Shown here: positions 39,837-49,043 of the stretch, in pieces
How the letters are laid out: the number at the start of each line of letters is the position of its first letter
Numbering within the stretch: position 1 is the first letter of the stretch
From: Actinokineospora auranticolor
GTDB lineage: Bacteria; Actinomycetota; Actinomycetes; Mycobacteriales; Pseudonocardiaceae
Direction of reading: 5' to 3'
Length of the DNA: 64,000 bases
Assembly: GCF_002934265.1 (NCBI RefSeq)
Contig: NZ_PTIX01000006.1
Span: forward strand, 248,001 to 312,000
Translations under genes and position numbers: made by a program
The notes under the pieces: model-generated
Databases searched by the model: none
The model's input: only the letters and a program-made list of their open reading frames with translations
What the model was told of the DNA's origin: nothing

Positions 39837-42800
39837 TCAGTCGAACAGGCCCGCGAGGCGCGCCTGGGTGTCGGTCAGCGACGACACACCGGGCAGGCTC
39901 GGCAGACCGGGCAGGCCGGCAGTCGGGAGACCGGCGGTCGGCAGGGCAGCGGCGCTGTCCAAACCGGACAGCGCGGGGGTCTGCACCGGCAGGTGGTTCA
40001 GCGACGGGGCCTCGAACAGGTTGCCGGAGAAGGCACCCGACACGTTGTTCAGGTTGTCCAGGCCGGGCACGGTGGCCGGGAAGTCCGCGCGGGCCTGGCG
40101 GCCCAGCGGCAGGCCCGAGGCCAGCGGCAGGCCGCCGGTCAGGCCGCCCGGGTTGAGCGCACCGGTCAGGTTGCCCGGGTTCACCGGCAGACCGCCGATC
40201 GGCAGGCCGCCCAGCGGGAGCCCGCCCAGCAGGTCGCCGCCGGGGAGCTCGGCACCGGGCAGGCCCGCGGTGCCGAGGCCGCCGCGCAGCGGGTTGGCGA
40301 CGTTGAGCGCGTCCAGCGGGGTGCCGTGCGCGGAGCGCGCGGCGGGCAGGCCCTTGAAGATGCCCTTGAACGGCAGCGAGGACAGCGACGGCACCTCGGT
40401 GACGCCGAGGCCACCGGCGGCCGGGAGCTTCAGCGCCTCGTCCTCGTCGGCCAGGCGGTTCTCGCCGACGGTGACGTCGCTGCTGTGCGTCGAGTGGGTC
40501 AGCGCGTCGGCCAGCACCTCGACCGGGACGTCCCGGACCGGGGCGTTCACCGAGGTGGGCCCGGTGATGTCGATGCCGTTGAGCGAACCGCCGAGGCCGC
40601 TGGTGGTGGAGGTGCCACCGACCGAGCCGGAGGTGTTGTTGTCGCCGACGCCGACCGCGTCGCTGCCGACCGCGGACACCGCGTCGGCGTTGGGCTGCAC
40701 GAGCCCGGCCACCGGGAGGTCGGCCAGGTTGCCGGAGAGGAAGCCCTGGTCACCGTTGGTGGTCAGGTCGCCGCCGGAGCTGCCCGAGGTGGTGTTGGTC
40801 GAGGTGGCGGTGCTGTCGCCCGCGACCCCCGCGATGGCGGTGCCGTGCGACTGGACGAACGGGAACAGCTGCGGGCTGACGATGTTGCCCGCCAGGTTGC
40901 CGTCGCGGCCGTCGGTGTCCACGGTGGACCCGGCGGTGCTGTCGACGGTGTTGTCCGCCTGCGAGGTGCCGTCGCCGAGCACGGCGGCGTTGTCGCCGAA
41001 GCCCTGGACAGCGCCCGCGAAGGGCAGCGAGACCACGTTGCCGGACGCGTTGCCGTCGACGCCGTCGGTGGTGGCGGTGCCGCCGGTGGCCACCGAGGTG
41101 ACGTTCGAGGCGACCGCGTCGCCGCTGCCGCCGACGGTGGTGCCCGAGCCGAAGACCTGGGTCGGCAGCACACCCGGGGCCTGGACGATGTTGCCCGAGC
41201 CGGTGCCGCCGGTGCCGGAGGACTGCGACGGGCCGCCCGCGCTGATCTGGTTCTCGAGCGCGGTGTCGGAGGTCGTGTTGGCCACGCCGCCGAAGGTGTT
41301 GCCGAAGGCCTGGACCGGCGCGGCGATCGGCGCGTTGACCAGGTTCGCGCCGAGCACGGCGTCGTCGTCGGCGGTGTTGGCGTCGCCGCCCGCGCTGGAG
41401 AACTTGGTCTCCGTGGCGTAGATGTCGGCGTCGCCGAGGGCCGCGCCGCCGTTGTCGATCAGCTCGACCGGCACGGTGATCGGGGTGGTGGCGCCGTTGC
41501 CACCGCCGACCGAGTCGTCACCGGTGGAGCCCGCGTCGCCGCCCGCGCTCGTGGTGGAGATGTTCTCGCAGGCGATGTTGGTGTCGCCGACGAGCACGCC
41601 GCCGTTGGCGCAGGAGTCGACCGGGGCCGACACCGGCGAGTTGACCAGGGTGCCGCCGAGCACGCTCTCGTGGCCGCGGGTGCGGCTGTGCCCGCCCGCG
41701 GTGGTGTCGATGGTGTTGTTCTGGTCGGTGTTGGCGTCGCCGATGACGCCGCCCGCGTTGCCGATCACGCTCACCGGCACGGCGGCCGGGGTCGCGCCGA
41801 TGGCGCCGCCGAGCACCGAGTCGGTGCCCCAGGTGCGGTTGCCGCCGCCTGCGGCGGTCGTCAGGTTGGACTGGCAGAGGGCGTCGGAGTTGCCCACCGC
41901 GACACCCGACACGCAGTCGGCGGTGACCGGGGTGGCCAGCGGCGCCTGCACGACGTTGCCGCCGATGGTCGAGTCCTCGCCGTTGCTGAAGACGTAGGTC
42001 GGGTTCTGGTTGAAGTCCGGCGCCTGGTCCCCGGCCTGGGCCGAGGTGGCGTTGGTGGACTGCGCGTTGGTGTTGCCGATGATGCCGATGGACTGGCCGG
42101 TGACCCGGGCGGGCGCCGCGATCGGCGCGGCCACGCCGTTGCCGCCGAGGGTGCTGTCGACGCCGTCGGTGGTGATGACCCCGCCGACGACGCTGTCGGA
42201 GGTGGTGTTGGAGTCGGTGTCGGCGTTGCCGCCGATGCCGATCGCGTTGCCGTTGACCTGCACCGGGGTGGTGGCCTGGCCCGCGACGACGTTGCCGGAG
42301 ATGGCGCCGTCGTTGCCGGTGGTGGTGATGTCGCCGCCCGTGCTGGTCGACTGCGACGCGGTGTTGGTCGACTCGGCGTCGCCCAGCAGGCTGATCGCGT
42401 TGCCGGTCACCTGGGTGGGGGCGGTGTAGTCGAGGTCGACGACGTTGCCCGCGATCGCGCGGTCGTCGCCGGTGGTGGTGATGTCGCGGTCGGTCGAGAC
42501 GCTCTGCGTGGAGTCGTTGGTGACCGACGAGTCGCCGCCGAGGGCGATGGCGTTGCCGGAGACGTCGACCGGCACGACCACGTTGCCGACGACCTTGTTC
42601 GCCCGCAGCGGGGCGTTCTCCCCGGTGAGCGCGCGCTCGGAGATGCCGTCGACGAGCGGCGTGACGACCTGCCCGCCGGGGACGGCCCTGAGGACCTCGC
42701 GGGGGCTGGTGGAGATGGTGCGGTTGATCTCCGGCAGGTGCTCGTCGCCGAGCACGGTGCCGATGGAGTTGTTCGTGACGTTGCCGACGACCTTGATGTT

Positions 42801-42932
42801 CGCGTCGAGCGCGGACTTCGGGGTGATGTCGGGGTTGACGTTGTCGTCGGCCGACGCGATGCCGGTGCCGAGCATCAACAGGCCACCGGTGACCAGCGCG
42901 GTCTGGAAACCGCGCTTCGCCCAGGTCTGCAT
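39837..42932 (-). CDS. Secreted 1031-residue protein with about 13 chaplin-like modules
   Basis: The signal peptide MQTWAKRGFQTALVTGGLLM ends near GIASA/DD (residue 27). Residues from about 111 to 785 are about thirteen modules of roughly 51 residues with the pattern (S/G)GN-V-x4-(A/T)PV-x2-GNA-x-G-x2-GDA, then a Thr/Ser/Asn-rich part and a G-x-D-(S/G) end. The core resembles the chaplin domain (GNVVQ..PV.V.GN). Most modules lack Cys; modules five and seven each have a Cys pair. A Leu/Pro/Gly-rich tail (GLPLGGLPIGGLP) ends the protein. GAAGGAGA precedes the ATG. It is probably a hydrophobic cell-surface protein of aerial growth; this is inference. Confidence 0.8.
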   Translation of the reverse strand: MQTWAKRGFQTALVTGGLLMLGTGIASADDNVNPDITPKSALDANIKVVGNVTNNSIGTVLGDEHLPEINRTISTSPREVLRAVPGGQVVTPLVDGISERALTGENAPLRANKVVGNVVVPVDVSGNAIALGGDSSVTNDSTQSVSTDRDITTTGDDRAIAGNVVDLDYTAPTQVTGNAISLLGDAESTNTASQSTSTGGDITTTGNDGAISGNVVAGQATTPVQVNGNAIGIGGNADTDSNTTSDSVVGGVITTDGVDSTLGGNGVAAPIAAPARVTGQSIGIIGNTNAQSTNATSAQAGDQAPDFNQNPTYVFSNGEDSTIGGNVVQAPLATPVTADCVSGVAVGNSDALCQSNLTTAAGGGNRTWGTDSVLGGAIGATPAAVPVSVIGNAGGVIGDANTDQNNTIDTTAGGHSRTRGHESVLGGTLVNSPVSAPVDSCANGGVLVGDTNIACENISTTSAGGDAGSTGDDSVGGGNGATTPITVPVELIDNGGAALGDADIYATETKFSSAGGDANTADDDAVLGANLVNAPIAAPVQAFGNTFGGVANTTSDTALENQISAGGPSQSSGTGGTGSGNIVQAPGVLPTQVFGSGTTVGGSGDAVASNVTSVATGGTATTDGVDGNASGNVVSLPFAGAVQGFGDNAAVLGDGTSQADNTVDSTAGSTVDTDGRDGNLAGNIVSPQLFPFVQSHGTAIAGVAGDSTATSTNTTSGSSGGDLTTNGDQGFLSGNLADLPVAGLVQPNADAVSAVGSDAVGVGDNNTSGSVGGTSTTSGLGGSLNGIDITGPTSVNAPVRDVPVEVLADALTHSTHSSDVTVGENRLADEDEALKLPAAGGLGVTEVPSLSSLPFKGIFKGLPAARSAHGTPLDALNVANPLRGGLGTAGLPGAELPGGDLLGGLPLGGLPIGGLPVNPGNLTGALNPGGLTGGLPLASGLPLGRQARADFPATVPGLDNLNNVSGAFSGNLFEAPSLNHLPVQTPALSGLDSAAALPTAGLPTAGLPGLPSLPGVSSLTDTQARLAGLFD

Positions 42933-43136
42933 GTGGTGTGTTCTCCTTCTTCGGGGTGGTTATCCCTGTCGGGATGTCGCGGGTCGCCCGCCACCGGGCG
43001 CGTTCGGGGCAGTGCTCACCCGCTTTTCGGGGTGCGGGAGGGGATCCCGCGGCGGAAGACGCGGCCTGGGCACGGCAGACGTGGGTGCGCGTGACCCGGC
43101 GGGAGCGGAGCGCTCCTCAGCCGCGAGGGGGATGGC

Positions 43137-44066
43137 TCAGTCGGGGGTGACGCCCGGCTGGGCGTCGACGGCGGCGAGCGCCAGGGCCGGTGCGGTGCGC
43201 AGTGCGCGGACCGGGCCGCTTTCCGTGCTCGCGGGAACCGTCGCCACCAGGGCGAGGCCCGTGGCGTCCGCGCTGCCACCACCGGGGCTGTGCCCGGTGG
43301 AGACGGGAGCGGGCATGCTCAGCGGCGCCAGCGGGCTGGGGCCGGTGGGCAGGGCGGGGGCCTCCGGTTCGGAGCGCTCCCGGGATCCGGGCAGGTCGGG
43401 GGTCGCGTAGCCGTGGGCGCTCGCGCCGAACATGACCGCGCTCGCGCCCACCACGCCGGACCGGTGCGGCGCGGCGGCGGGGACTCCCGCGGCGGGCTGC
43501 TCGGTCACGACCTGCTCGGGGCCGGGCACCGCGACGCCGGGCAGCTCGGTGGCGGAGCCATCGAATCGCTCGGCGGCGGGGGCCGTGTCGAGTGCCCGGG
43601 TGGTGATCGGGTTCGGCACCACGTGCCGAACCACCTCGACGACCGCCGCGACCCGGGGTGCGGCGGGGGTGCCGCCGGGCAGGTCGAACCGGCCGGGGTC
43701 GAGGACGGGCAGCTGGGCGAGGTCGTGGCCGAAGTCGTCCACGGCCTTCGCCGCCCGAACCGCCCGCTGACCGACCGCACTGGTGACGGTCCGGTCGACG
43801 GGCTCGCCGAGCACGACGCCGAGCCGGTCGGTCAGACCGGTGACCAGCTCCTCGGTGTCGGCCGCGGCGGGGGTGTCGAGCACCGGCACCGAGTCGGCCG
43901 TGGACCGCAGGCCGTCCTGCAGGTCCGTGGCCACGTCGGCACCGGCGGTCGCGGTCGTGACGGCCCACGCGGCGGCGGTGGAGGCGACCGTGCCACCCAG
44001 GACGAGCAGGGTGCGGGAAAGCACGCGGCGCCAGGCGCCGGTCTCCTTCGTCCGCTGCTGGTCCAC
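43137..44066 (-). CDS. Secreted Ala/Pro-rich protein of unknown function
   Basis: This protein is about 309 residues from a GTG at 44066. After a short charged N-terminus it has a signal peptide (TLLVLGGTVASTAAAWAVTT, ending TAGA). The mature part has a predicted helical half with DRTVTSAVGQRAVRAAKAVD and a Pro/Ala/Ser-rich disordered half. No Cys or known motif was found. It lies directly upstream of the chaplin-like gene on the same strand, 204 bp away, and may belong to the same surface layer. The family was not recognised. Confidence 0.7.
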   Translation of the reverse strand: MDQQRTKETGAWRRVLSRTLLVLGGTVASTAAAWAVTTATAGADVATDLQDGLRSTADSVPVLDTPAAADTEELVTGLTDRLGVVLGEPVDRTVTSAVGQRAVRAAKAVDDFGHDLAQLPVLDPGRFDLPGGTPAAPRVAAVVEVVRHVVPNPITTRALDTAPAAERFDGSATELPGVAVPGPEQVVTEQPAAGVPAAAPHRSGVVGASAVMFGASAHGYATPDLPGSRERSEPEAPALPTGPSPLAPLSMPAPVSTGHSPGGGSADATGLALVATVPASTESGPVRALRTAPALALAAVDAQPGVTPD

Positions 44067-44285
44067 GGTGTGCGGGGTCCCTTCTGCCGCTCGTGCGCCG
44101 GTCCGATCGGCACGGCAGGCCGCCGTGCACCGGAGACACTGGCACCCGCACGCACCGTTATGCACGCGTGACTCAGCATGCCCACCGGATCGTGTGACGA
44201 ACACAGAGTGTTTCCACAGATCACGTTCCGTGAGTACGCCAGGTGATCGCGAAAAACCGACCGGAGCTGTCCACAGCCCCCGCGC

Positions 44286-46517
44286 TCAGCCCCGCTTGAG
44301 CACGCGGGTCGCGCCGGTGGCCGCGGTGGTCGCCAGGATCCAGCCGACGGCGATGAGCACGCCCGAGATCCACTGCGACGCGCCGACCATCCGCCACTTG
44401 TTGTCCTGGCCCAGGTCGATGATCGGCAGCAGCAGGTCGGTGGCCAGCAGCGGCGGGTTCCACACCGGGTCCATGTCGTTGTCCAGCTTGACCATCGGGT
44501 GGTCGCCGAACCAGAGCGTGCCCAGCAGCCAGAACAACCCGAGCCAGACCATGGCCAGCCACGGCCGGTACCCGTAGCCGACGGTCACGTCCTGCAGCCG
44601 ACCCCACAGCCTGCCCGCCACGTGCAGTTCGGCGTAGCGGCGGCGCTGCCGCTCCAGGTGCACGCGCTGGGCCAGCTCCTCCTCGCCGCCGTCGGAGTAG
44701 ACCGCGGCCAGCCGATCGTAGGGGCCGGGCGCGAAGTCCGGCTGCACCTTCCGCAGCCACGCCAGCCGCGTGCGCACCGACACCTCGGGCACGGCCGCGA
44801 GCGCGGTGAAGGTGAAGTCCTCGACGTCGACCCCGCCCCGCGCGGCCCAGAGCCCGGCCCCGTCGGTGACCGACACGGCCGACGCGCGGGTGAGGATCAC
44901 CAGCCCCAGCGGCGGGCGGCGCTCCGGGAAGACGAGGACGAGCTCCTGCGCGGTGAGCCCGTAGGCCGAGAGCGCCTTGTCGGTGACGGGGTGGCCGGGA
45001 CCGGTGCGCCCGCCGAGCCGCGCACCGGCGAAGGTGGCCATCTTGCCGACCTCGACCAACCGGACCCGGACACCGCCGATGGCGCGGAAGCCGTAACTGC
45101 AGAGGAGGTCCTTGCCGATGGTCGCCACGCGCGCGTCGAGGGACGGCTTGACCGAACCGTCCGGGCGCAACCGCGGCTTGATCAGCCGGGCGCCGGAGCA
45201 GTCGAGGCTGGACCCGATGTGCGCGTTCTGCAGCCGGATCGAGCCGCTGGCCCGCACCTTGCGCAGGAAGAGCGTGCCGCCGACGCGCAGGCGGTCGGCG
45301 AACAGGACGTCTATCCCGGGGCCGCGCAGCCAGGCCCGGGAGAGGCTGGCGCTGCCGTGCACGTGCGCGTCGACCAGGCGGACCTGGCCGTAGGCGCGGA
45401 AGGCGGTGCGGGCGTCGCCGTCGGAGTCGGTCTCGCCGAACCGCGTGCCCCGTGCCTCGACGTCACCGCGCACCTCGACGCCGTCGGCGACCAGCGCGAC
45501 CGGGACGCGGGTGGTCGTCCGCCCCTCGGCAAACGCTTTCACCTGGTCGGCCAGCATCGCGCGGTGGCCCATCTCGGCGCCGGAGAGCAAGAGGTGGCCG
45601 CCGATGTGCGCGCCGCGCAACCCGACCGAGCCGTGCGCGGTGAACCCGGAGTCGAGTTTGAGGTCGCCGTCGACGCGCAACCGCTCAGCGTCGAGGACGT
45701 AGTGGTCCGCCGCGGTACCCCGGGGGAGGACGAGCACTTGGCCGTCGCCGTCGCGGGCGTCGTGCAACCGGGCGCCGGAGAAGACAGCGTCACCGCCGAT
45801 GCGGGCGCCGGAAAGAACAGCCGTGCCCGCGACGTCGAACCGGCCGCCCGCCGAGTCGCAGAGCAGGTTGCCCGCGACCACGAGCCCGGTCGCCTCCAGC
45901 GCGACACCGGACGGGTGCGCGAGCTGGGCGCCGGTCAGGTGGACGCTGCCGCCGACTCCCGCGCCGCGCAGCCGCAGCTCGCCGAACACGCGCAGGGAGA
46001 TGGCCTGGATGGAGCCGGAGATCCGGAGCCGGGCGCCGAGGAGCGCCGCCGCGCCGGGGTTGCGGAGCACGGCGCCTGCTAATCGCAGCGTGCCCTCGAC
46101 GGTGGCGTCGGTGAGGTCGAGTACGCCGTCGCACGTGAAGCCCGCCTCCAATAAGAGGTCACTGCCGACGCGCAGGTTGCGGGCGTAGAGCGCGGGCACG
46201 CGGCAGCCGCGCAGGCTGAGGGCGACCAGTCGCGCCATCCGCAGCACGGGCGCGTGCTCGAACTCGCAGCGCTGGAGCGTGATGACCGAGTCCACCGCGC
46301 GGCCCTCGAGGTCGAGCCTGCCGGTGACCCGCGCGTTGTCGAGGCGGAGGGCGGGCATCGCGCCGACCCCCAGGGGATAGGCGCCGGTGAGCAAACCCGC
46401 CAGGACGGCCCCCCGGACGGACTTGCCCGCCAGGTCCAGCCGGGCCCCGCCGCCGAAGGCCGCCCGCACCGCGCGCTCGGTGTCGGTCAGGTCGTCGAGC
46501 GGCACGTAGGCGGTCAT
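44286..46517 (-). CDS. Large right-handed-beta-helix-like protein with C-terminal membrane segments
   Basis: In this 743-residue protein, residues 40 to about 540 are repeating strands of the type LxLxGAxIxGxVxLxGA (GGSVHLTGAQL, GSVGLRGAHIGGHLLLSGAE), like bactofilin or pentapeptide-type beta-helices. A linker of about 100 residues follows, then two or three membrane helices near the C-terminus (PWLAMVWLGLFWLLGTLWFG and WISGVLIAVGWILATTAATG). It has no signal peptide, so the helix is probably cytoplasmic and membrane-tethered. Homologues are often labelled membrane-associated oxidoreductase, but no redox motif is visible. Confidence 0.75.
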   Translation of the reverse strand: MTAYVPLDDLTDTERAVRAAFGGGARLDLAGKSVRGAVLAGLLTGAYPLGVGAMPALRLDNARVTGRLDLEGRAVDSVITLQRCEFEHAPVLRMARLVALSLRGCRVPALYARNLRVGSDLLLEAGFTCDGVLDLTDATVEGTLRLAGAVLRNPGAAALLGARLRISGSIQAISLRVFGELRLRGAGVGGSVHLTGAQLAHPSGVALEATGLVVAGNLLCDSAGGRFDVAGTAVLSGARIGGDAVFSGARLHDARDGDGQVLVLPRGTAADHYVLDAERLRVDGDLKLDSGFTAHGSVGLRGAHIGGHLLLSGAEMGHRAMLADQVKAFAEGRTTTRVPVALVADGVEVRGDVEARGTRFGETDSDGDARTAFRAYGQVRLVDAHVHGSASLSRAWLRGPGIDVLFADRLRVGGTLFLRKVRASGSIRLQNAHIGSSLDCSGARLIKPRLRPDGSVKPSLDARVATIGKDLLCSYGFRAIGGVRVRLVEVGKMATFAGARLGGRTGPGHPVTDKALSAYGLTAQELVLVFPERRPPLGLVILTRASAVSVTDGAGLWAARGGVDVEDFTFTALAAVPEVSVRTRLAWLRKVQPDFAPGPYDRLAAVYSDGGEEELAQRVHLERQRRRYAELHVAGRLWGRLQDVTVGYGYRPWLAMVWLGLFWLLGTLWFGDHPMVKLDNDMDPVWNPPLLATDLLLPIIDLGQDNKWRMVGASQWISGVLIAVGWILATTAATGATRVLKRG

Positions 46518-46654
46518 GCGGCCATGAGATCAGATCCCCGGGGGGTGGTGATGGCAACAGTGACCCAGGGGACGGGCCCCGATGACGGGGCGGACGGGTC
46601 AACACCCGGGATTTCATCGCCGGCATCCGGTTCGACCTATTACCGTGATCGGCG

Positions 46655-47848
46655 ATGAGCAGAAACCGCGTCGCGGGGCTCAAGCACCGCGCCACGCTTC
46701 AGAGCAACGACGTCACGCCACTTGTGCCCAGGGGGCTGCGCGTCAGCGCGGCGCTGTCCTGGCGCTTCATCGTCATCATCGGCGCCCTCTACATCGTCAT
46801 CTGGCTGCTGGGCTTCTTCGCCCACGTGGTGATCCCGATGGCGATCGCCTTACTGCTCTCCGCGCTGATGGCACCCGGTGTCGGGAAGCTGGTGGAGTGG
46901 CGCGTGCCGCGCTCGCTGGCCACCGCGATAGTGCTCATCGGCGGTCTGGCCGTGGTCGGCGGCGTGCTCACGTTCGTGATCACGGAGTTCACCAACGGCC
47001 TGCCGCAGCTGCAGAGCCAGGTCAACGACAGCCTCGACACCATCCAGAAGTGGCTGACCAACGGCCCGTTGCACCTGCGCCAGGACCAGATCCAGTCGTT
47101 CATCCAGAACGCCATCGGCACCATCAAGACCAACCAGTCGGCGATCACCTCGGGGGCGATCACCACCGCGGCCACCATCGGCGAGGTGCTGACCGGGCTG
47201 CTGCTGACACTGTTCATCCTCATCTTCTTCCTCTTCGACGGCGCCGGGATCTGGCGGTTCGTGGTCCGCGCGGTGCCCGCCCCGGTGCGCGACCGGGTCG
47301 ACGTGGCGGGCCGCCGCGGCTTCTCGTCGCTGGTCAGCTACGTCCGGGCGACGGCGGCGGTGGCGGTGTTCGACGCGGTCGGCATCGGCATCGGGCTGTG
47401 GATCACCGGCGTGCCGCTGGTGGTGCCGCTGGCCGCGCTGGTGTTCCTCACCGCGTTCATCCCGATCATCGGCGCGCTCATCGCGGGCACGGTGGCGGTG
47501 CTGATCGCGCTGGTCGCGAAGAGCTTCGTGACCGCGCTGGTGGTGCTGGCGATCGTGGTCGCGATCATGCAGATCGAGAGCCACGTGCTCCAGCCGTGGC
47601 TGCTGGGCCGGGCGGTGAAGCTGCACCCGCTGGCCGTGGTGCTGGCCATCGGCGTCGGCCTGATAGCCGCGGGCATCGCGGGCGCGCTGCTGTCGGTGCC
47701 GCTGCTCGCGGTGCTCAACGCCGGTATCCGGTCGCTGCTGCATGAGGGCGATACCGAACCGGAGGAAGTCGACGTGCTAGACGACGCCGGGTCGCAGCCC
47801 AACGTGACCGAAGACGACGAGGACAGCGCGGAACCATCAAGACCATAA
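46655..47848 (+). CDS. AI-2E family transporter
   Basis: This 397-residue membrane protein is of the AI-2E/TqsA (PF01594) family with about eight helices. It has an amphipathic central part (QLQSQVNDSLDTIQKWLTNG), the conserved TAFIPIIGALIAGTVAVLIA and HVLQPWLLGRAVKLHPLAVV, and an acidic C-terminal tail. Family members export or exchange small molecules, with autoinducer-2 only one case. It is divergent from the beta-helix gene and followed 43 bp later by the kinase gene. Confidence 0.93.
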   Translation: MSRNRVAGLKHRATLQSNDVTPLVPRGLRVSAALSWRFIVIIGALYIVIWLLGFFAHVVIPMAIALLLSALMAPGVGKLVEWRVPRSLATAIVLIGGLAVVGGVLTFVITEFTNGLPQLQSQVNDSLDTIQKWLTNGPLHLRQDQIQSFIQNAIGTIKTNQSAITSGAITTAATIGEVLTGLLLTLFILIFFLFDGAGIWRFVVRAVPAPVRDRVDVAGRRGFSSLVSYVRATAAVAVFDAVGIGIGLWITGVPLVVPLAALVFLTAFIPIIGALIAGTVAVLIALVAKSFVTALVVLAIVVAIMQIESHVLQPWLLGRAVKLHPLAVVLAIGVGLIAAGIAGALLSVPLLAVLNAGIRSLLHEGDTEPEEVDVLDDAGSQPNVTEDDEDSAEPSRP

Positions 47849-47891
47849 GACCCATCACGGCCCCGTGACCGCCCATGAGAGTGTCCCGAGC

Positions 47892-49043
47892 ATGAAACCG
47901 CCGGCGCGCAAGGACGCACTCAAACCGCTGTGGCGGGCGGCAGTACTACTACGGGTCATCACGCTCGTCTTCGCCGCAGGTGTGGTCATGACGCACGACG
48001 GCGAGTACGCGCGCACCTGGCTGGCCTGGTCGACGATCGGCGCGATGGCGCTGTGGACGCTCGTCACCTCCATCCACTACCTGCGTCCCGGACGCGGCAG
48101 CGTCTGGTTCACCGTCGTGGACCTGGGTGTGTGTTGCGCGCTGATGACCCTCTCGCGCATGGCCCTCACCCACGACCAGTTGGCCGTGGACGCCGTGCCA
48201 CTGCTGCCCACGGTGTGGGTGACCTCGGTCGTCGCGGTCGGCGCCATCCGGGCCCGGGTGGTCGGCGGCGCGGTCTTCGGCGCGGTGATCTCAGCGTTCA
48301 ACTACGGCGTGCGCGGCTACGTGGACACCGACCTCACCAGGGACATGGTGCTGCTGATCGGCGTCGGCATCGTCGTGGGCATGCTCAGCCTCAACCAGGT
48401 CAAGGCCGCCGAGACCGCCGAGCGCCTGGCCCAGGCGATGCGCGCGGAGGCGGCGACCGCCGAGCGGGAGCGGCTGGCCCGCACCATCCACGACAGCGTG
48501 CTCCAGGTGCTGGCCCGGGTCCGCAAGCGCGGCCGGGAGTTGGGTGGCGAGGCCGCCGAACTGGCCGAGTTGGCTGGTCGGCAGGAGGTGGCGCTGCGCG
48601 CGCTGGTCGCGGCGGCACCGCTGGAGTCGACCGCCGGTGGCGAGGCCGACCTGCGCCCCCGGTTGCAGGTGCTGACCAACGACCGGCACCAGGTGTCCGT
48701 CCCCGCGACGGCGGTGATGGTGCCCGAGGCCGCGGCGGCCGAGCTGGCCTACCTGGTGCGGGAGGCGCTGGAGAACGTCGACCGGCACGCCGGGCCCACC
48801 GCGCGCGCGTGGGTGCTGCTGGAGGACTTGGGCGACGAAGTGGTGCTGAGCGTGCGCGACGACGGTGTGGGCATCCCCGCCGGTCGGGTCGCCGCGGCGG
48901 AAACCGAGGGCCGGTTGGGGATCGCCCGGTCCATCCGGGGGAGGGTCCGGGAGCTGGGTGGCACGGCCACCCTCGAAACGGCACCGGACGCGGGGACCGA
49001 GTGGGAGATCCGAATCCCGAACGCCAAGAGGGGGACGCGGTGA
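47892..49043 (+). CDS. MacS-like sensor histidine kinase
   Basis: This 383-residue kinase has about five N-terminal membrane helices (residues 15-165), a HisKA_3 dimerisation segment ERERLARTIHDSVLQVLARV with phosphorylated H200, and an ATPase domain with AYLVREALENVDRHAG (N-box), VRDDGVGIPAG (G1) and GRLGIARSIRGRV. This layout is that of MacS-type kinases of actinobacteria. A GTG at 47865 is an alternative start. The stop overlaps the response regulator start by 4 bp. Confidence 0.9.
   Translation: MKPPARKDALKPLWRAAVLLRVITLVFAAGVVMTHDGEYARTWLAWSTIGAMALWTLVTSIHYLRPGRGSVWFTVVDLGVCCALMTLSRMALTHDQLAVDAVPLLPTVWVTSVVAVGAIRARVVGGAVFGAVISAFNYGVRGYVDTDLTRDMVLLIGVGIVVGMLSLNQVKAAETAERLAQAMRAEAATAERERLARTIHDSVLQVLARVRKRGRELGGEAAELAELAGRQEVALRALVAAAPLESTAGGEADLRPRLQVLTNDRHQVSVPATAVMVPEAAAAELAYLVREALENVDRHAGPTARAWVLLEDLGDEVVLSVRDDGVGIPAGRVAAAETEGRLGIARSIRGRVRELGGTATLETAPDAGTEWEIRIPNAKRGTR

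Noticed and set aside
39993-43094. 1033-aa plus-strand open frame opposite the chaplin-like gene
   Set aside because: It is a low-complexity mirror of the repetitive GC-rich gene on the other strand, with no signal peptide, no motif and no ribosome-binding site.
44200-44285. DnaA-box-like sequences near TTTCCACAG and CTGTCCACAG
   Set aside because: Only two imperfect matches are found and they are not near a replication gene; this is likely chance.
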